A stretch of 64,000 nucleotides of DNA from Dermanyssus gallinae (taxonomy: Eukaryota; Arthropoda; Arachnida; Mesostigmata; Dermanyssidae), in assembly GCA_003439945.1 (NCBI GenBank), contig QVRM01000429.1, forward strand, positions 434,001 through 498,000. Reading direction: 5' to 3'. How positions within the stretch are numbered: position 1 is the first letter of the stretch; every line of letters starts with the position of its first letter. Shown piece by piece: positions 33,990 through 47,234 of this stretch. The notes under the pieces were generated by a model. The model was not told where the DNA came from. It worked only from the letters and a program-made list of their open reading frames with translations, and did not search any database. The position numbers were made by a program, and so were the translations under genes.

Positions 33990-34690
33990 CTTGACTGTCC
34001 TATCCAGCATGTCTACCTGCGGTTGGATAGGGGATGCCATTTGTAATCCGTCCTGTGAGGGTGCGTTCGAGAACCATCCGAGGGCCTGGCTGCTCCCCAC
34101 CCCCTCCCCCTTCCTCGGCTCCTCGTCTCGACCACTCTCCCGAGAGACCCGCTCCACCCTCTCCCGCCATGGCCGTTTCCTTGGTGTTTTGAGTTTCAAA
34201 CAGAGTCGAACAAGTTCGTCGCCCTCCCTCAATGCCTCCGCCGAAGTCATCATATGGGAGACCACCTCCTGATGGGTCGGCCTCTCACAGCAGTTGGTGC
34301 TGCGTCCCGTGCTTCCCTGAGAGCATCACAACGCAGAACAGTATGCTCTACGTTATACGTTTCTCCAGAGTCGCCACAGTACGCAGATACTCGCTGATGG
34401 CCTTCTTGATCCTTGACAGGTAGCTCTGGAACTGGCCGTGTCGGTCAGAACCTGAGTCGTCCAGTAGGAAAGCTCCCCGTGTCGGCGGTCATACCATGCC
34501 CTGAGGTCCGGTATCAGACTCTTGGTCCAGCTCCCTGTGGTCACACCGGGTCTTACCTGCGCCCATTCCTCATGCCAGGCCGATATGGTGGCACTCCTGG
34601 CCCTGGTGAGATCCAGACCTTCGTCTAGATATATAAGCCTGGACCTAGTTCCTTGAGTTATGCCCCAGCGGGCTGTGCACACGTTCTTAC
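33990..34690 (-). pseudogene. R1-like LINE ORF2 C-terminus
   Basis: The minus strand reads ISAWHEEWAQVRPGVTTGSW then TKSLIPDLRAWYDRRHGELS and YWTTQVLTDT, matching the R1/LOA pattern W-x-G-x-WT..LIPDLxxW..R.HGE..Y..TQ.LTGHG. Frameshifted downstream pieces give EHTVLRCDALREARDA (the C-terminal zinc-finger region) and SHMMTSAEALREGDELVRLC (the last helix). The RT core is absent and several frame breaks exist. Confidence 0.75.
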
Positions 34691-34727
34691 ATCACAATTG
34701 TATATTTTGCTACACTTAATTGAATTA

Positions 34728-34730
<3 letters not shown>

Positions 34731-34788
<58 letters not shown>
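34731..34788. repeat. (TA)n microsatellite
   Basis: About 58 bp of TA. Confidence 0.97.
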
Positions 34789-34789
<1 letters not shown>

Positions 34790-36685
34790 CATATTTACAA
34801 ACGTTTATATATTTAGAGAAGTTTGCACATTTACACGCATATATTTATTTTCACGTATTTAGGTTCACATATTTTCATTAAGATATCTTGATCAAATGTT
34901 GCACAACTACCCTCGCGGATTTCCTCACAGATGTCAGATCAAAGTTCTTTATTAAGGGTGCCCCAAATAGTTTGCAGACGACAAGCGACAATGCGACGGT
35001 GAAAAAGCTGAGCGCAGTGGTGCGTAGGAAAGAGATTCTTGATGCAATCATAACTCTCATCATTTTGAGCACACGCAGGCAACACGCACATAGCAAATAT
35101 ATTAATCGAAAGCAATTAATTTGCGGCAAACAGATGAACTACAGAATCTCTACGACTTCTGTCGAACAATGCCCTGAGAGCATCATTCTGGATGATGGGC
35201 ACATCAAAATACTTCTATATAACCCCTTTCCAAACGGCAAGCACATAACATAAAACCGGCAATAGTCGCAATAGTCTTATAATCGGCGAGAAGGAAACAC
35301 TAATTCATCAGACGCAGCAATATGACACCGCGATAATGAGGTCTTATGCAGGCCTAGGCGTATAGATGTGTATGCGGTTGTAATAAGAGTTCCTCGAAAG
35401 TCGCAGGACCTGCTTGTCTCTCCGGAGAGCATTGCAGTAAACAGCGCAGCCTTTGTGTGAGCCTGCCCTGTTGTGCCAAGTATAGAGCTTGTGAAGTTGG
35501 GCCAAAGACATCTACGACTAGGGAAAGGTACAGATTATGTAAGCTACTAACTAAATTCTCGTCAGCGAGTGCGGCAAAACACAAATCGTATTCGTAGTAA
35601 GGTTGGTTGAAGTTAAACGCATCCAAGGCAAAGCTAACATTAACTGCCTAATACACTTGTAACCAGTAAGTGCTCTGTATACGACTAGCAAGCAAGCAAA
35701 CAAGCCTATGAAAGCTAGCTCTGTCGTATCGCCGCGTGTATGAAATATCGTTTTAGAAGACTATAGTGCGAAGCTACTTGAATAACGACAATAGTATAGT
35801 GGTCAGAGAAAAGCGGAAATAACAAGATCGCACGTACCACACATAGGCACTCAGTACAATGTGCCACAGCAATATGCATGTTCGCTATGATAGATGAACT
35901 ATCTCGATAATGGCATAGCGAAGAGCTCTAGAAAAGACGAATGCTAAACATTCTTCACAGAGAGGTCTGTCGAGGAGGCCGATATTCGAGTCTTCCAATA
36001 GCAAACAAGGAAAAGTAGACGTTGCAGGATCGATGTCCTTCAGAACATCGCGCAAAGTACTTCTGTGAGTAAAGTTGCTAAAATTGCCAACAATGTAACC
36101 ATCGAAATGCGAATGTTTTGCACTCACTGACGGACTGCCTGGATCGTACAGTCGCCTTTGCTTTTAACAAAAAATGTAGACCTGATAGGGACGTTGATAT
36201 TCGAGTCTTCTGTGAGTGAACTGACTTCAGTAGAAGCCAACAATATTACCATTAAAATTGGAATTCTTAGTTTACTGAAAGACAAACTGCCTGGGCTGTA
36301 CCGTCGGTCTTTTGGAAAGCGTCGAAAGTAATATACAATTTAACTGCACATACATCCCGCCGCCGCGGCGTCTCTGCAACCCACAGCCACATGTGAACAA
36401 GCTAAAATTAAAAAAACTATCACTAGCATTATCAACGTTCTTTAACAAGTTCTCGCAAAATTGGATAAAAAAACGTTTTATTTTTAGTTTCAAAGAGTTC
36501 TAAAAACGCAATACGCATTTAATTATGTTTTTCGTGACGTTATTCTCAGTAAATCGATCATTATTGCTATGCTTATGGTATTCCTACTATATATCCCTCC
36601 GTACATTAATAAAGGGAGTGCCTTTGTATGCCTTTGTATTAACACTTAGTAGTACCCTTGATTCACGAATTTTATTTTAGACACA
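34790..36685. other. unassigned; holds a partial tandem duplication and one 100-codon minus frame
   Basis: A minus frame (about 35651-35354) reads FALDAFNFNQPYYEYDLCFA and continues for about 100 residues of normal composition ending LLLQPHTHLYA. A second minus frame (36127-35885) lies within a duplicated block. Neither has a recognised domain. They could be exons of one unknown gene or decayed element sequence. No splice site is convincing. Confidence 0.3.
35983..36312. repeat. diverged tandem duplication, unit about 120-180 bp
   Basis: Block A (35983-36155) and block B (36194-36312) share GATATTCGAGTCTTC, then CTTCTGTGAGT, GCCAACAAT.T.ACCAT and GACGGACTGCCTGGATCGTAC/GACAAACTGCCTGGGCTGTAC in the same order. 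B lacks about 60 bp present in A. Confidence 0.8.
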
Positions 36686-36689
36686 ACCC

Positions 36690-36875
36690 GCCCCTTTAGG
36701 GTGGCGTGTAGAGACCACGGACTGTCCTATTCTTGCATTGCTTGCGTCAGTCGGGATACGCTCCGAAGAATTCTTCCGCCAACGTCTGTCAATCAAAACA
36801 CATTGCTGAAACGCCGCCTTGGTGTTAGGCACCTTAGGCAAGTTGCTGACGCCCAGACTTGATATAGGATCGTCC
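36690..36875 (+). pseudogene. non-LTR retrotransposon C-terminal fragment, copy 4
   Basis: Plus frame reads CPILALLASVGIRSEEFFRQ and RLSIKTHC, a stop, then NAALVLGTLGKLLTPRLDIG. This matches RASEFLRQRLSLDIQRGNAA..GTL of copy 2. Only the last 60 codons of the family remain. Confidence 0.7.
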
Positions 36876-37119
36876 CAAGCGACTTGTCACGTTGGGTTAG
36901 GTGCAATTGTGAACTCCCATATTATAACGATAGAAATATCTAGCAGATCAGCAAGTTCTAGTACTTTCTGTTTTAAAAATTGAACCAAAACCATCGAGGT
37001 ATTCCGGTTTGTTATGCTCAGAAACGTCATTGATCAGCTCTACAAAGGCCAACTTTTGCTCTAATTTGTGACGGTGTTTATTGTTTGAGCCTGGCTTAAT
37101 GTAGTAGAAAAAGGTTTGG

Positions 37120-38070
37120 CAATTTTGAAGGACTCGGAAATGGAGGAGCACCGACTCTGCATCAAGTGTTGTGTTAAAAATCTTTATTTAGAAGTTGGCA
37201 AATGTGACGAACTGCTTATGATAATCAAATGGTATCTCGAAGCACTGCGTGCACACTGTACCATGGATTTCGCGACGGACGTGAAGAGACCGAAGATGGC
37301 CCCCGTTTGGAACGGCTTTTGACGTCAATAACAGACGCCAATTTCGAAGAAGCTTGTGGTATCGTCCTCAACATTCGCCAAATTAGTATCACGGGAATAG
37401 CGGTGGAATTGAAGGTATTTTATAGGCCAGCTGTAACAGTCTTGGCCAATAATTTATGCGTCAAAAGACTGGCAGCAAAGTTTTGAATTGAGATTCAAAT
37501 TTTTTAATTTCCAGCAAATCTGCGTATTGAACCCCAAAGTATGCTGCTATGCCTGAGTAGCAGTATACTTTGGGTTGCTTTAGAGAGTGATTACAGAAGA
37601 CGAGTCATAGGTATATGGAAACGACATAGAGACCAATCCTTCTAGTAGTGCTTCCAAGGAGAAAGTCGATTGCAGAAATTTAGAAAAAGCAGACCCAACA
37701 CCAAGGATTTTTTGACTGTTTTTTTTTCGATTTCAAGGAGAGCATCTTCCACAAATGGTTGCACAAATACTACACACTAATACTACAGCGATTAGTGTTA
37801 AATTCTATAATATTTCTAGATATAATTTATATTAAAAATTAAAATTTCTAAAAAATGCCGTTTTTAGAATCTTGTAATAGCACCTCCAACGCAAGAGGCC
37901 TGAACTCTAAGCAAACACATCTTGGATCGTCCATCACGACAACGCACCGGCGAAATTGGGAACCGGATTAATTGAAAAAAAAATCGAGTTCTATATTTTC
38001 GCAGTCTATTCGCTGAAAATAGTTCCGACTTTGCCTCTTCCGACGGATAAGAACATGTTTGAAGAAGCAA
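37120..38070 (+). pseudogene. second mariner-like transposase, heavily decayed
   Basis: Plus-strand pieces in order: EEHRLCIKCCVKN (start of the DNA-binding domain), FRDGREETEDGPRLERLLTS and ITDANFEEACGIVLNIRQIS with ITGIAVEL (second helix-turn-helix), then at 37930 WIVHHDNAPAKLGTGLIEKK, which keeps the catalytic Asp in HHDNAP. The SPDLAP..D region is unrecognisable. It differs from the 32-kb mariner, which has HQGNAP, and looks closer to Mos/irritans-type enzymes. Terminal repeats were not found. Confidence 0.7.
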
Positions 38071-38249
38071 TATACAAGCATATTGTACATAGAAAAAAAA
38101 ATTGCTGCCATGTTCAACCAGTTTTATACACAAGAGTATGCCCGGCAATAAAAATATACAATACACCAATATTTAAATAGGGAAATAAAAATGAAACGAC
38201 TAACCATCGACTCATAAGTTGCGTTCCATTTCTTTCAATTTTTTTTGAA

Positions 38250-38770
38250 TCAATTATCAGATTCGCCTACATCTTCACAATAGACTCTATTAATCCAGTG
38301 CAACTTGGTTTCCGTAGGAAATGGAATTGCAGTTTAGCGCTTACTCATTTTCAAGCATATATACCAAAAAGTTGGGAGTCCAATCAAATAATTACTGTTG
38401 TATCGTTGTTGATGTTGAAAAAAAACATTTGACTCCGTAGAGAAAACGTCTTCAATTATATACTCACACAACTCCAATTCACTGAAGATCCAATCGAATT
38501 TTTCAATTTTTGTTTAAGTGACAAGGTACAGATCACCAGAAACGGCGACAACGTATCATACTCATGCCCCCCGCACCTCGGTACTCCACCAGAAGCTAAA
38601 CTCTCACGAGCATTATTTTAAATATACTTTAATCTTCTCCCAAAATGCTTGTGAACTAAAGGATATTGCTTTTGCCAATGGCATAACCTTATATTGCCCA
38701 TTTTCCTTAAAAATCAGACTAGCAGTTGAGTCTGTAAATGGTCAACTTATACGAATCTCAAATTGATATT
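38250..38770 (+). pseudogene. jockey-like LINE reverse transcriptase fragment
   Basis: Plus frames give INPVQLGFRRKWNCSLALTH (QxGFR region), TVVSLLMLKKNI..RENVFN in the motif A region (the aspartate that live elements carry in DVEKAFDSV is lost by frameshift), LTQLQFTEDPIEFFNFCLSD, then HLGTPP (decayed GVPQGS) and ELKDIAFANGITLYCP (decayed YADDI region). It is an old, degenerate copy. Confidence 0.65.
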
Positions 38771-39518
<748 letters not shown>

Positions 39519-39782
39519 CCAATTTACTACTATAATATAATGTTTACAATATGTGTGTATTCAACAATGAGCCACAATGACACCCTCTGTCGGAGTACCG
39601 CGGTCGATCTTAGTTCCGCTGTTGCACCAAAGGGCTTCTTCCCAAGCTTGTCAGTTTAATAATGCATCCTTGCCCCTAACGCCAGATGGCTCGGGACCGT
39701 ACGTAGTCTCCAAGAAAATGCGCGCGTAGGCGCCGTTTGTGTATCTTCCGTTGATAAGTGTTGTAGCCGAGGCCGTCATTGG

Positions 39783-41270
39783 TTAATCCACGATAGCCGA
39801 GGGCGTACGTGTCAAAGACAGTAACGTAAAAAAACACTTGTAGTCATCTGATCGATGTCTGTCGTCTCTCTGCAGTCCACCAGGCTTCACTCTAACGCGG
39901 TAGCCGGCGTGTTTAAAAGCGCGCCCGAGGATGTCATGCGTCAGCCCGGCCAGCTTAGTGCAGCAAAGCCTGTTGATTTGGTCCCACTCCTTCAGCTTAG
40001 TGACCTGTTCCCTGAAAGGACGACCAGAGTGACGCGTGATCCAGAGCCAAACGGTGTATCGTTGGTGGCTGACGAGTCCGCCGGCAATGGCGGCCACTGT
40101 GGAAGCGCAGCTATGTGACGAGGCAAAGAACACGGGCAAGGCAAGCTCCGCGGCCGTTTCACCCTGCCGGACCTGCCGGGGATTGCCTGCGTCCATTCCT
40201 TATCTTCAAGCGTCAGGTCGAAGATGTTTTTCAAGGCTCTGCTCACCTGGTCATTGAGGTCCAAAGCTCCTGCCGGCAGAAGGAAAACAGGTGAGGTCCG
40301 TAACATGTACAAGACCGCCTGCACTCTTATTGCGTGCTGGAGCAGAAAGTAAACCTGGTGTTTTCCTAGATGGGCGTTGTTCTTTTTTCTCGGCCAGTAC
40401 CGGGCCGACCATTTTGGAGAACACCTCCGTGCCCAAGAGGTCAAACTTACAGCGGTCCTTTACAAGGATACCCGGGAGCTTGCTGTTAAATTCTGTGATA
40501 ACTTGCTATCTCTTTTCGTCTTCGAAACCGAAAAAGAATAGCTCGCCTTTAGCAGGGCTGTAGCCCGCTTCATTGCTCGAACGCTCTAAGACCCTTAATG
40601 TCTCTGAGTAACACCGAAGAATTGTTGTCAGGAAGAGTCAAGGTAGAATAGAGGGATCCTAGATGTCACCTGCTTGACGTACTGATGCAAAAGCAAGCCA
40701 AACTCAAGAGGGGCCGCTACGTCTCCCTGTAGACAAGCGGCTGATGACCTGATTTCAACAGCACTGAACACTAGGGCTGTCGGCCTGCTATATGCTTGGT
40801 GCATCATTGGATAAAGAACCGGGGCGCGCTTGGAAACGTCTGTCAACAGGAGCGCCCGTTTGTTGGTTAAAATCATTTTTAAAATCAAATTTTTATGAGG
40901 CAACATTTCCTTTCGCGTTCGATAAAGGTGCGATTTATATGACCAATTATTTTCGCCCTATTATCAGTGGCGTACCCAATCTGCCGCAGACAGTTTCTCA
41001 CATTGATCTGGGGAAGCAGGGTGTTGTGGCCAGTCTACGCTAAGTGCAGTCAATGGATGTGGGTCAATATCCCTCGGCTTTTTTTAACAATGATGAACCA
41101 CCCGACGTATACAACTAATCTCACAGCCTCCGGAACGTGCCCAATACGTATTATGTCACATACCTTGGCAAGTGTGGTCAACACATTGTCGTGGTCTTCA
41201 TTGGCAGAAAGAAAGCACCTTACATGACCGGACGTGAGGCCATCGAGGCCTCCCGTCGCCCACAGGCAGA
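39783..41270 (-). pseudogene. non-LTR retrotransposon RT-to-nuclease part, copy 5, longest of the family
   Basis: Reading the minus strand from 41270: SGHVRCFLSANEDHDNVLTT and LAKVCDIIRIGHVPEAVRLV (before RT motif 1), KKSRGILTHIH (KKxGGxRPI in live elements), APVLYPMMHQAYSRPTALVF, LQGDVAAPLEFGLLLHQYVK (QGDPxGPLLF), and FYLDSS, where the catalytic YLDD is YLDS. Then KGELFFFGFEDEKRYQVITE (thumb), AVLYMLRTSP, ELALPVFFASS, and ILGRAFKHAGYRVRVKPGGL followed by QRDDRHRSDD, the nuclease region aligned with LEPLGVSRDDRKRPDD. The zinc-motif block between has been lost. Multiple frameshifts. Confidence 0.75.
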
Positions 41271-41289
41271 ACTAGGGAAGAGAGAGGTG

Positions 41290-43015
41290 TTACCTATCGA
41301 CTGCAAAACTTGAGCCGAGTGCAGCGACGTTCTAGTTGCTGCACCTAGAAGTTCGAATTGTTGTACGTGGCGGCAGTTTGAATTGTCGTTCGTGGCGGCG
41401 GTATATATGTGTATTACTTTGAATTATATATGTGTATGTGTTCCCGTTTAAACTTTAACGCGATAACTCGACCGATGCAGATAGAGGTTGCATTGTGGTC
41501 GTGCCATTCTGTCATCAGCCACATTGTTTCTATGTTTCCTTCACTCTTCTTTTCTTTTCTCATCATTTTACGATTCTAGTTGTTGTCCATCTAGAAGCTA
41601 AAAATGCCAACCAACGTTCGTTGAGAAGAAGGCGCTAGGTAGTTATCTTCGTGGTTTAAGTACCATACACTCTCTCTTTCTACCGCTGTTTGCTCTCTTT
41701 TTATATAAGTACTCTTTTTGCCATTCACGTTATTCCGCGTTCCCATCTCGATTTTTTTGGCTAGTTTCCAGCCATTTTTACGTGTCCTGAGTAGCGGTTC
41801 GGCCGTGATTATGGTTGCAGGTCAACCGTGCATATAAAAGTACCCAATGCATTTAGGTTGTAGGGAGCAATGTTGAATATAATTATATTACAATGCCTTT
41901 CAGGCATAACATATATAACAGCTCATAATGCATGGATGATCAATATTTGCATTTGGTAGTCTTGGAACGAATCTTTGATATTTTAAACGACACTGTAGAG
42001 GTTAGACGTGGGCATAAAATACAGGATTGCAATGTATTAACGCCTAAGTTAAAAAAAAAAAGATATATATGTATGAGAACAAAATTATAGTAAGGTTACA
42101 ACATCACAAGGAACAACAGGGTTGAAACTATTGGGACAACGCGTGTGGTTGTACAAACTTCCCGAGGAAGAGAACTCCAAAATGGCGGTAGAAGGTAAGC
42201 GAGCGCATGACCACGTAGCTATTCGCTAACTATTGACACTTTACATGATGTCCGTCGACGGGCCGAGCTGCGAGTGCAACCCTGAGCTTGTTTAGTATAC
42301 TTGGAAAGAAATGCATCAGAATGGAGTTTCCATTGCGCCAGACAAAAACAATACGCTTTGGGAACGCTCCATTTGCATTTTTTAGGTTTGTGTAATTAGT
42401 TTTAGTAGTCAACGCTTGAGACCAAAAGTACATTACACTAAACAGGTATTTAAAATATATCGTACATCACTCCACTTCCTTAGTCGCCCCAGAATTAACT
42501 GCATAGCATTTTGACGCCAATCCTTCATGATAGGGCTGCCACTCTAGTGCCTCATGAAGTAAGTGTTCTTTGTGGCGTTCGAAAAAAGATGCAAGGAATT
42601 CTCGTTTTTATGTAGGAGAGTTAAATACTGTTATGTACTATTATGATTACAGTCCCAGTTCCCATCTGGAGCACTTTAGAAGAGCGTGAGTCGAATCATT
42701 TTACGCTCTTTCCTGGCAGTAAACAGAGCTCGCCGAAAGAGTTGTTCCAATTTAAGAGAGGAAGCTCTGAAAGTCCCGATGTCATGTGACGATCTTCGTG
42801 AGGTAATAATTCATTGCCTCCGCCGGTCATTCTATTAATGTTTTATATCTGGAACAAAGGATCGGAGACTGTGTGCCACGGTGTTCCAGAAATAATTGAA
42901 TCCCATTTGGAATTTTATGCCTTCTATGCGTTCTCTCTCTGTCTATTTTCTTACTGCAGCTCGGACATTTGTCCCACAGTTTTTGCTCCTCGTCTATCTT
43001 TAGATCCCAGTGAAC
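41290..43015. other. no recognised gene; one possible short first coding exon
   Basis: A 25-bp near-tandem duplication (GAATTGT.GT.CGTGGCGGC) lies at 41354-41403. At 42178 CCAAAATGGCGGTAGAAG is followed by GTAAGC (donor GT at 42195), a start codon in good arthropod context and a splice donor 11 bases after the ATG. Otherwise featureless. Confidence 0.35.
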
Positions 43016-43019
43016 GCTC

Positions 43020-44070
43020 CCTGGTGCTAACCGTGCGATACGCTTAGATAGTTCTGAGAGCCGCCACTCTCTGGACTCTCTGGGAGCTTCTCACGATTGC
43101 CCCTTGAGAGACCTTGAGCCCGACCAGGGACTGGAATAGCACGATCGACTCGATCACTAACATCAGCGCCTGCATCCTTGTGGTCCGTAAATGTTTGGCA
43201 AAACCCTTGAGATTGCATTAGCCGCCTTGGCCGCCTTGGCCAAGCATGTCTTTATGTGGCTGAACCCTGTCAGGCGCGTTAATCTACGCGAATGCCTAAG
43301 TACCGGGCCTCCTTCACCCGCTTTATCTGCTGCCCCGCCAGGAAGCGTCTGTTGGCGTTCACCTTCTTCCTTTCCGTTTGCAGTATGGCCTTGTTTTCTC
43401 CGGAGCGATTACTAAGCCGGCTTCGTTCATCCATCTTCTCATCCCATTGATATTTCCAATACACCGTTGAGAACACCTCAATCCTCCTGAGATGACCTGG
43501 ATGTGATGTGGGAAAATGTAGAAGATTTTTCTTGTTAACAAGTCTAGTATTGTTCCCCGCGCTATAGAAGGCGCCCTTGACGTCTAGAAGGATTGCATAA
43601 AATGTTTTTCTGGCGTATATGGCGGAGACATATAGAAGGTCAGCCTTCGCTGCAATTCAGTGGATATCGGTGAGCACTAACCAGTTTTTCCAGAATTCAT
43701 GTTGGGAGGCCGAAAGAAGTCCGTTTTCCTTCGCGAAGGCTCTGAGCCTTTTCTCGATAGTTGCCTTGTATATTTTGCCAGAATAATTACTAGGCAGATA
43801 CCACTGAACACTCCCATCCAGGGGGGATTATATACGGGAATAAGGACAATTTCAGCCCGTTTTCAGTTTGCAGATACTGTTTTCCTTCTGATCGCATTGG
43901 CAAATAAATGGGCAAACGAGATACTCCTTTTATTGTGTTGTGACCTCCAGGGGTAGGATGCCGCCTGACTCGGGTACATCTCTCGGATTAAGTCTTACCG
44001 CGCCCTTGAGTACCTACGCTCCTGTTACTGTTGGGGTTACCCTCTTCATGTAGATGCTCCTCGCCTGCTT
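43020..44070 (-). pseudogene. R1-like LINE reverse transcriptase remnant
   Basis: Minus-strand pieces: GKIYKATIEKRLRAFAKENG, LLSASQHEFWKNWLVLTDIH (RT finger region), ARKTFYAILLDVKGAFYSAG (motif A LDVKGAFDSA, catalytic Asp to Tyr change after GAF leaves the first Asp), then INGMRRWMNEAGLVIAPEKT and NANRRFLAGQQIKRVKEARY with LGIRVD. Motif C and surroundings are missing. The order and motifs fit the R1/LOA group. Confidence 0.75.
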
Positions 44071-44522
44071 CTATGGCTTCCTGTCAAAGCGAGCGTTTTG
44101 TAGGATGAGTTTGTTTAGAGCCTGGTTGATTTGCTCCTTTTTTTAGTACAGCCCTGGACTTTTGTGCGTTACCTTCCTTCGCTATCTTGGTTTTCCCCAA
44201 GGGTCGTCTTCAATTTCCTTGAGAAGATTGCGCCAGCTATTTGTTTTTCGTTCTATTATTTTTCGCTTCAATACGGATCTATGCTTTTGATTATTGACCA
44301 ACAACCTGTTTTATCCCCTGGAGTTTTGCACGGTTTTTTAGCTCACGACCTGCTCTGTTGCAATCAAACTTCTCCTGAGCATTGGTCTTGTTTTACCACT
44401 GCTTTCCTTAGCGATTGCGTAAAACTATGCAAAAAATCTTAATCTTTGAAATCACCTTCGCCGTCATAACATCATTTTCCTTTACTGAGCTTTATTTAAA
44501 TTAATAGATTTATTATTATGAT
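44071..44522. other. no recognisable gene
   Basis: Pyrimidine-rich then AT-rich; a 103-codon plus frame (44131-44442) has no family signature. Confidence 0.45.
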
Positions 44523-44524
44523 TA

Positions 44525-44724
44525 CTGTGGCAATGTGCTTTAGAGGGCTAGTACGCTAGTCACGGTTATTATCTACCGGGGTATTTCCGGTTTGATCCCT
44601 GTTCCTAATTGAATTTTCTTCTAGCGATGCTCATTAAGAACAGATGATTCACCATATCGCTGAAAGTCAACGACTGTGCTAACACAATGACTGTTGGGGA
44701 AACCCTAGACATCTCAATATGTCC
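44525..44724 (+). mobile_element. tRNA-derived SINE, family A, copy 3
   Basis: Reads GCTTTAGAGGGCTAGTACGC (A-box side decayed), CTAGTCACGGTTATTATCTA, CCGGTTTGATCCCTG (B-box), TTGAATTTTCTTCTAGCGAT, CGCTGAAAGTCAACGACTGT and ACTGTTGGGGAAACCCTA. It stops matching the 6.5-kb copy after ATGTCC, so it lacks the last 100 bp or so. Confidence 0.85.
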
Positions 44725-46241
44725 GTTTATTCTGCCGCTCTAAGCTCGTTTGATCTAAAAGGGTGACATATATATTTAGGTACATGTCAAGCAAATCATC
44801 ATTCCATCCGTCCATAACTAACCGCACGACGTCTTTTATCTGAAGGGCAAACATTAGTATTGATACCCGCTTAGATTGCGACACATATAACCTATCTGTT
44901 TCACCATCCGGCAAAGCGCAGCTTCCATAAACTGCTGTGGGAAAACTGGGCGATATTGTGTTCGCACATAGTACATGCGTCATGGTGTTATGTTAGGCGT
45001 CGCTTGCTGGAACGGCTTACATCACGATGGAACAGCTTTTATCGGAAATAGCCTGTTTCATACAAGGGGTTCGACGTAATGTTCGTACGGTGTGGTTATG
45101 TTCATAAAAGTACGCCTCCAGCAATGTGTGCAGCTATCCGTAACACTTGAAGTTTAGCTGTATCGCAGTATAGCTATTTGCCAAATATGTCTTCACTTAC
45201 TCTCATAGGCGTTGGACGATCGCAATATTTAATGCACCAGGCATACATTTCTTTGTTTGGAAATTCTAGCTCGATGACGTAACAAGTACATGTTCGTAGA
45301 GTATTCTCCTCACGCGTAAGAAAATACATTTATTTCATTGCAATTGGCGGATTCTTGTCTGGGGATCGATGGACTTATATAGCCAAACCAGCCTATTTTT
45401 GTAGATTTTTGGTTTTACAGTGAGGGACCTGTGAGATGCTTATATTGTGGAAATGCTTTTTATCTAGCATGCTAAAATATTAGTCGTGATATTTACATAG
45501 TATATAACATTTGTTTGGTAATAAGCACAAAGTTAGCAACTTTTTGTAAACACAAATGACACTATTAATATTTGAAAGATTAAATTCAATCGCAAACTAA
45601 TTTTCCGCTGTAGCAAAAAGCTACAATGTTAGCCAAATTTAAAGTTTGCAGTGGGAAACGCTAATATCGCTCTGTTCGAGTGACGTTTGGCAAACAATAC
45701 ATGTATATATATAAATACCTACATACTTTTTGGTCTTTACAAACTCTATTTCTATACACAAATTCTATACATACACCCAATGTTCTACAGTTAAGCGTAA
45801 AATAATTGATAAGTGAGAGTCATGCTGCGAAAACGCGTGAGAGTGGCCTTCTGGACGTACATGTTTGGTCGTAATGGAAACATTTTAAATTTTTTCACGA
45901 AATAGCGTTAACGTAACATATCGATTTTTTATGACTCTTCTCAATCTGGCTATTCATTTTTCGCTACGCAAGCTAGTGAAGTGGCTTCCGTCGCGCAGAG
46001 TTTTCCGCCAAACACGCCGGTATAATCGGTTCCTTCATGCGTTAACTGGTCCTCCCGCAAACGTAGATTTCGCACAACTATGTAAGAGAAAAAAGGCTGA
46101 ATTACTACTTTTATAAACCCTCTTTTTTATCACCCTCTTTCCTAAACAAGACGTTTCCGCCTCTTCCTTCAATTGGGAAAAGTGATTTTCTTGCCGAGTT
46201 TTACCAAATCTTGAAATAAGTACATAACAATATGGATGACC

Positions 46242-46281
<40 letters not shown>

Positions 46282-47200
46282 TTTGAACAATTGAGTGTAA
46301 AAACTGTTTCGATAACTTCTAAAATATATTTTGAAGCACAGAGCAGCGAATGTGAGCCGGCGCTAAAAACAATACTATGGTTTAGTGAGTGCGTGTAATC
46401 CCCGTCTTTGAACCCGTTTTAATCATTTGATTTCATTCAGTCCGTTGTAATTAGTTTCTATTCTCTGGCGTCCCAAAGAAAGAGAAAGGTTGCGACCTCC
46501 TCCGAAGCGCCGGATAATTGATTGAGTTTCTGACGTACGCAAAGCAATTCTGTGAGCATAGCCGACACGTGCATTGAGAGTAATCCTCGTGAAATACATT
46601 GGAAGAACACACACGATGGTGGTAGCCATGCACGATGTATACGTGACAATCGTCCCAGGCTGCCCAGACCCACAATCGAAGTAACAGAAAGGCGTTTAGT
46701 CTCTCGATCTTGTAGGCCGCTGCCTATGTTACGTCTGTTCCCCAGCGGTGAAATTGCAGTCTTAGCTGAAGCGCCTCTATCATTGGCGCATAGCCAGTTA
46801 GGGTATATGTGCCCGCTTCTTTCCGTCCACGCATTCAGATTATTTGGCACCTTACTGTGATTCTCATATCCCCTTCGTATAGATACCAAACACAAAATAG
46901 TTTGCTTTCCTTCCATTAAACAGAAGCCTTCACGTAAATAATAAAATTATCTAATGTTCCAGGTAGGCTACGCCTCCTCACGTCTTCAACCATTATTGTA
47001 ATAGATATGAGCAAGTATTTACCACCTAATAATGGGTTCTTAGCACATGCTGATGATTTAGAATGGCACTTAGCCAACGTGTACCAGCAAGCAGTAATGT
47101 GCCCTAAGTGTGGGTCACTCGCCGCTATTGGAACCGCGTCGGTAGCCGTCGGTAGCTGACGTATATATGGATTTATCCTTCTAGCACTGGACAGGACACT
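44725..47200. other. no recognisable gene; one TA array
   Basis: AT-rich sequence with a (TA)n array at 46244-46279. A 152-codon minus frame (46916-46458) and an overlapping 102-codon plus frame have no recognisable content, and neither can be preferred. Confidence 0.5.
46244..46279. repeat. (TA)n microsatellite
   Basis: About 36 bp of TA. Confidence 0.97.
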
Positions 47201-47234
47201 AATGCCTCATAAGGCCACTTTCGCAAGCCATAAC

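Noticed and set aside
46458..46916. 152-codon minus-strand open frame
   Set aside because: No recognisable motif, overlaps a 102-codon plus frame of equal quality, and no splice or promoter evidence distinguishes them.
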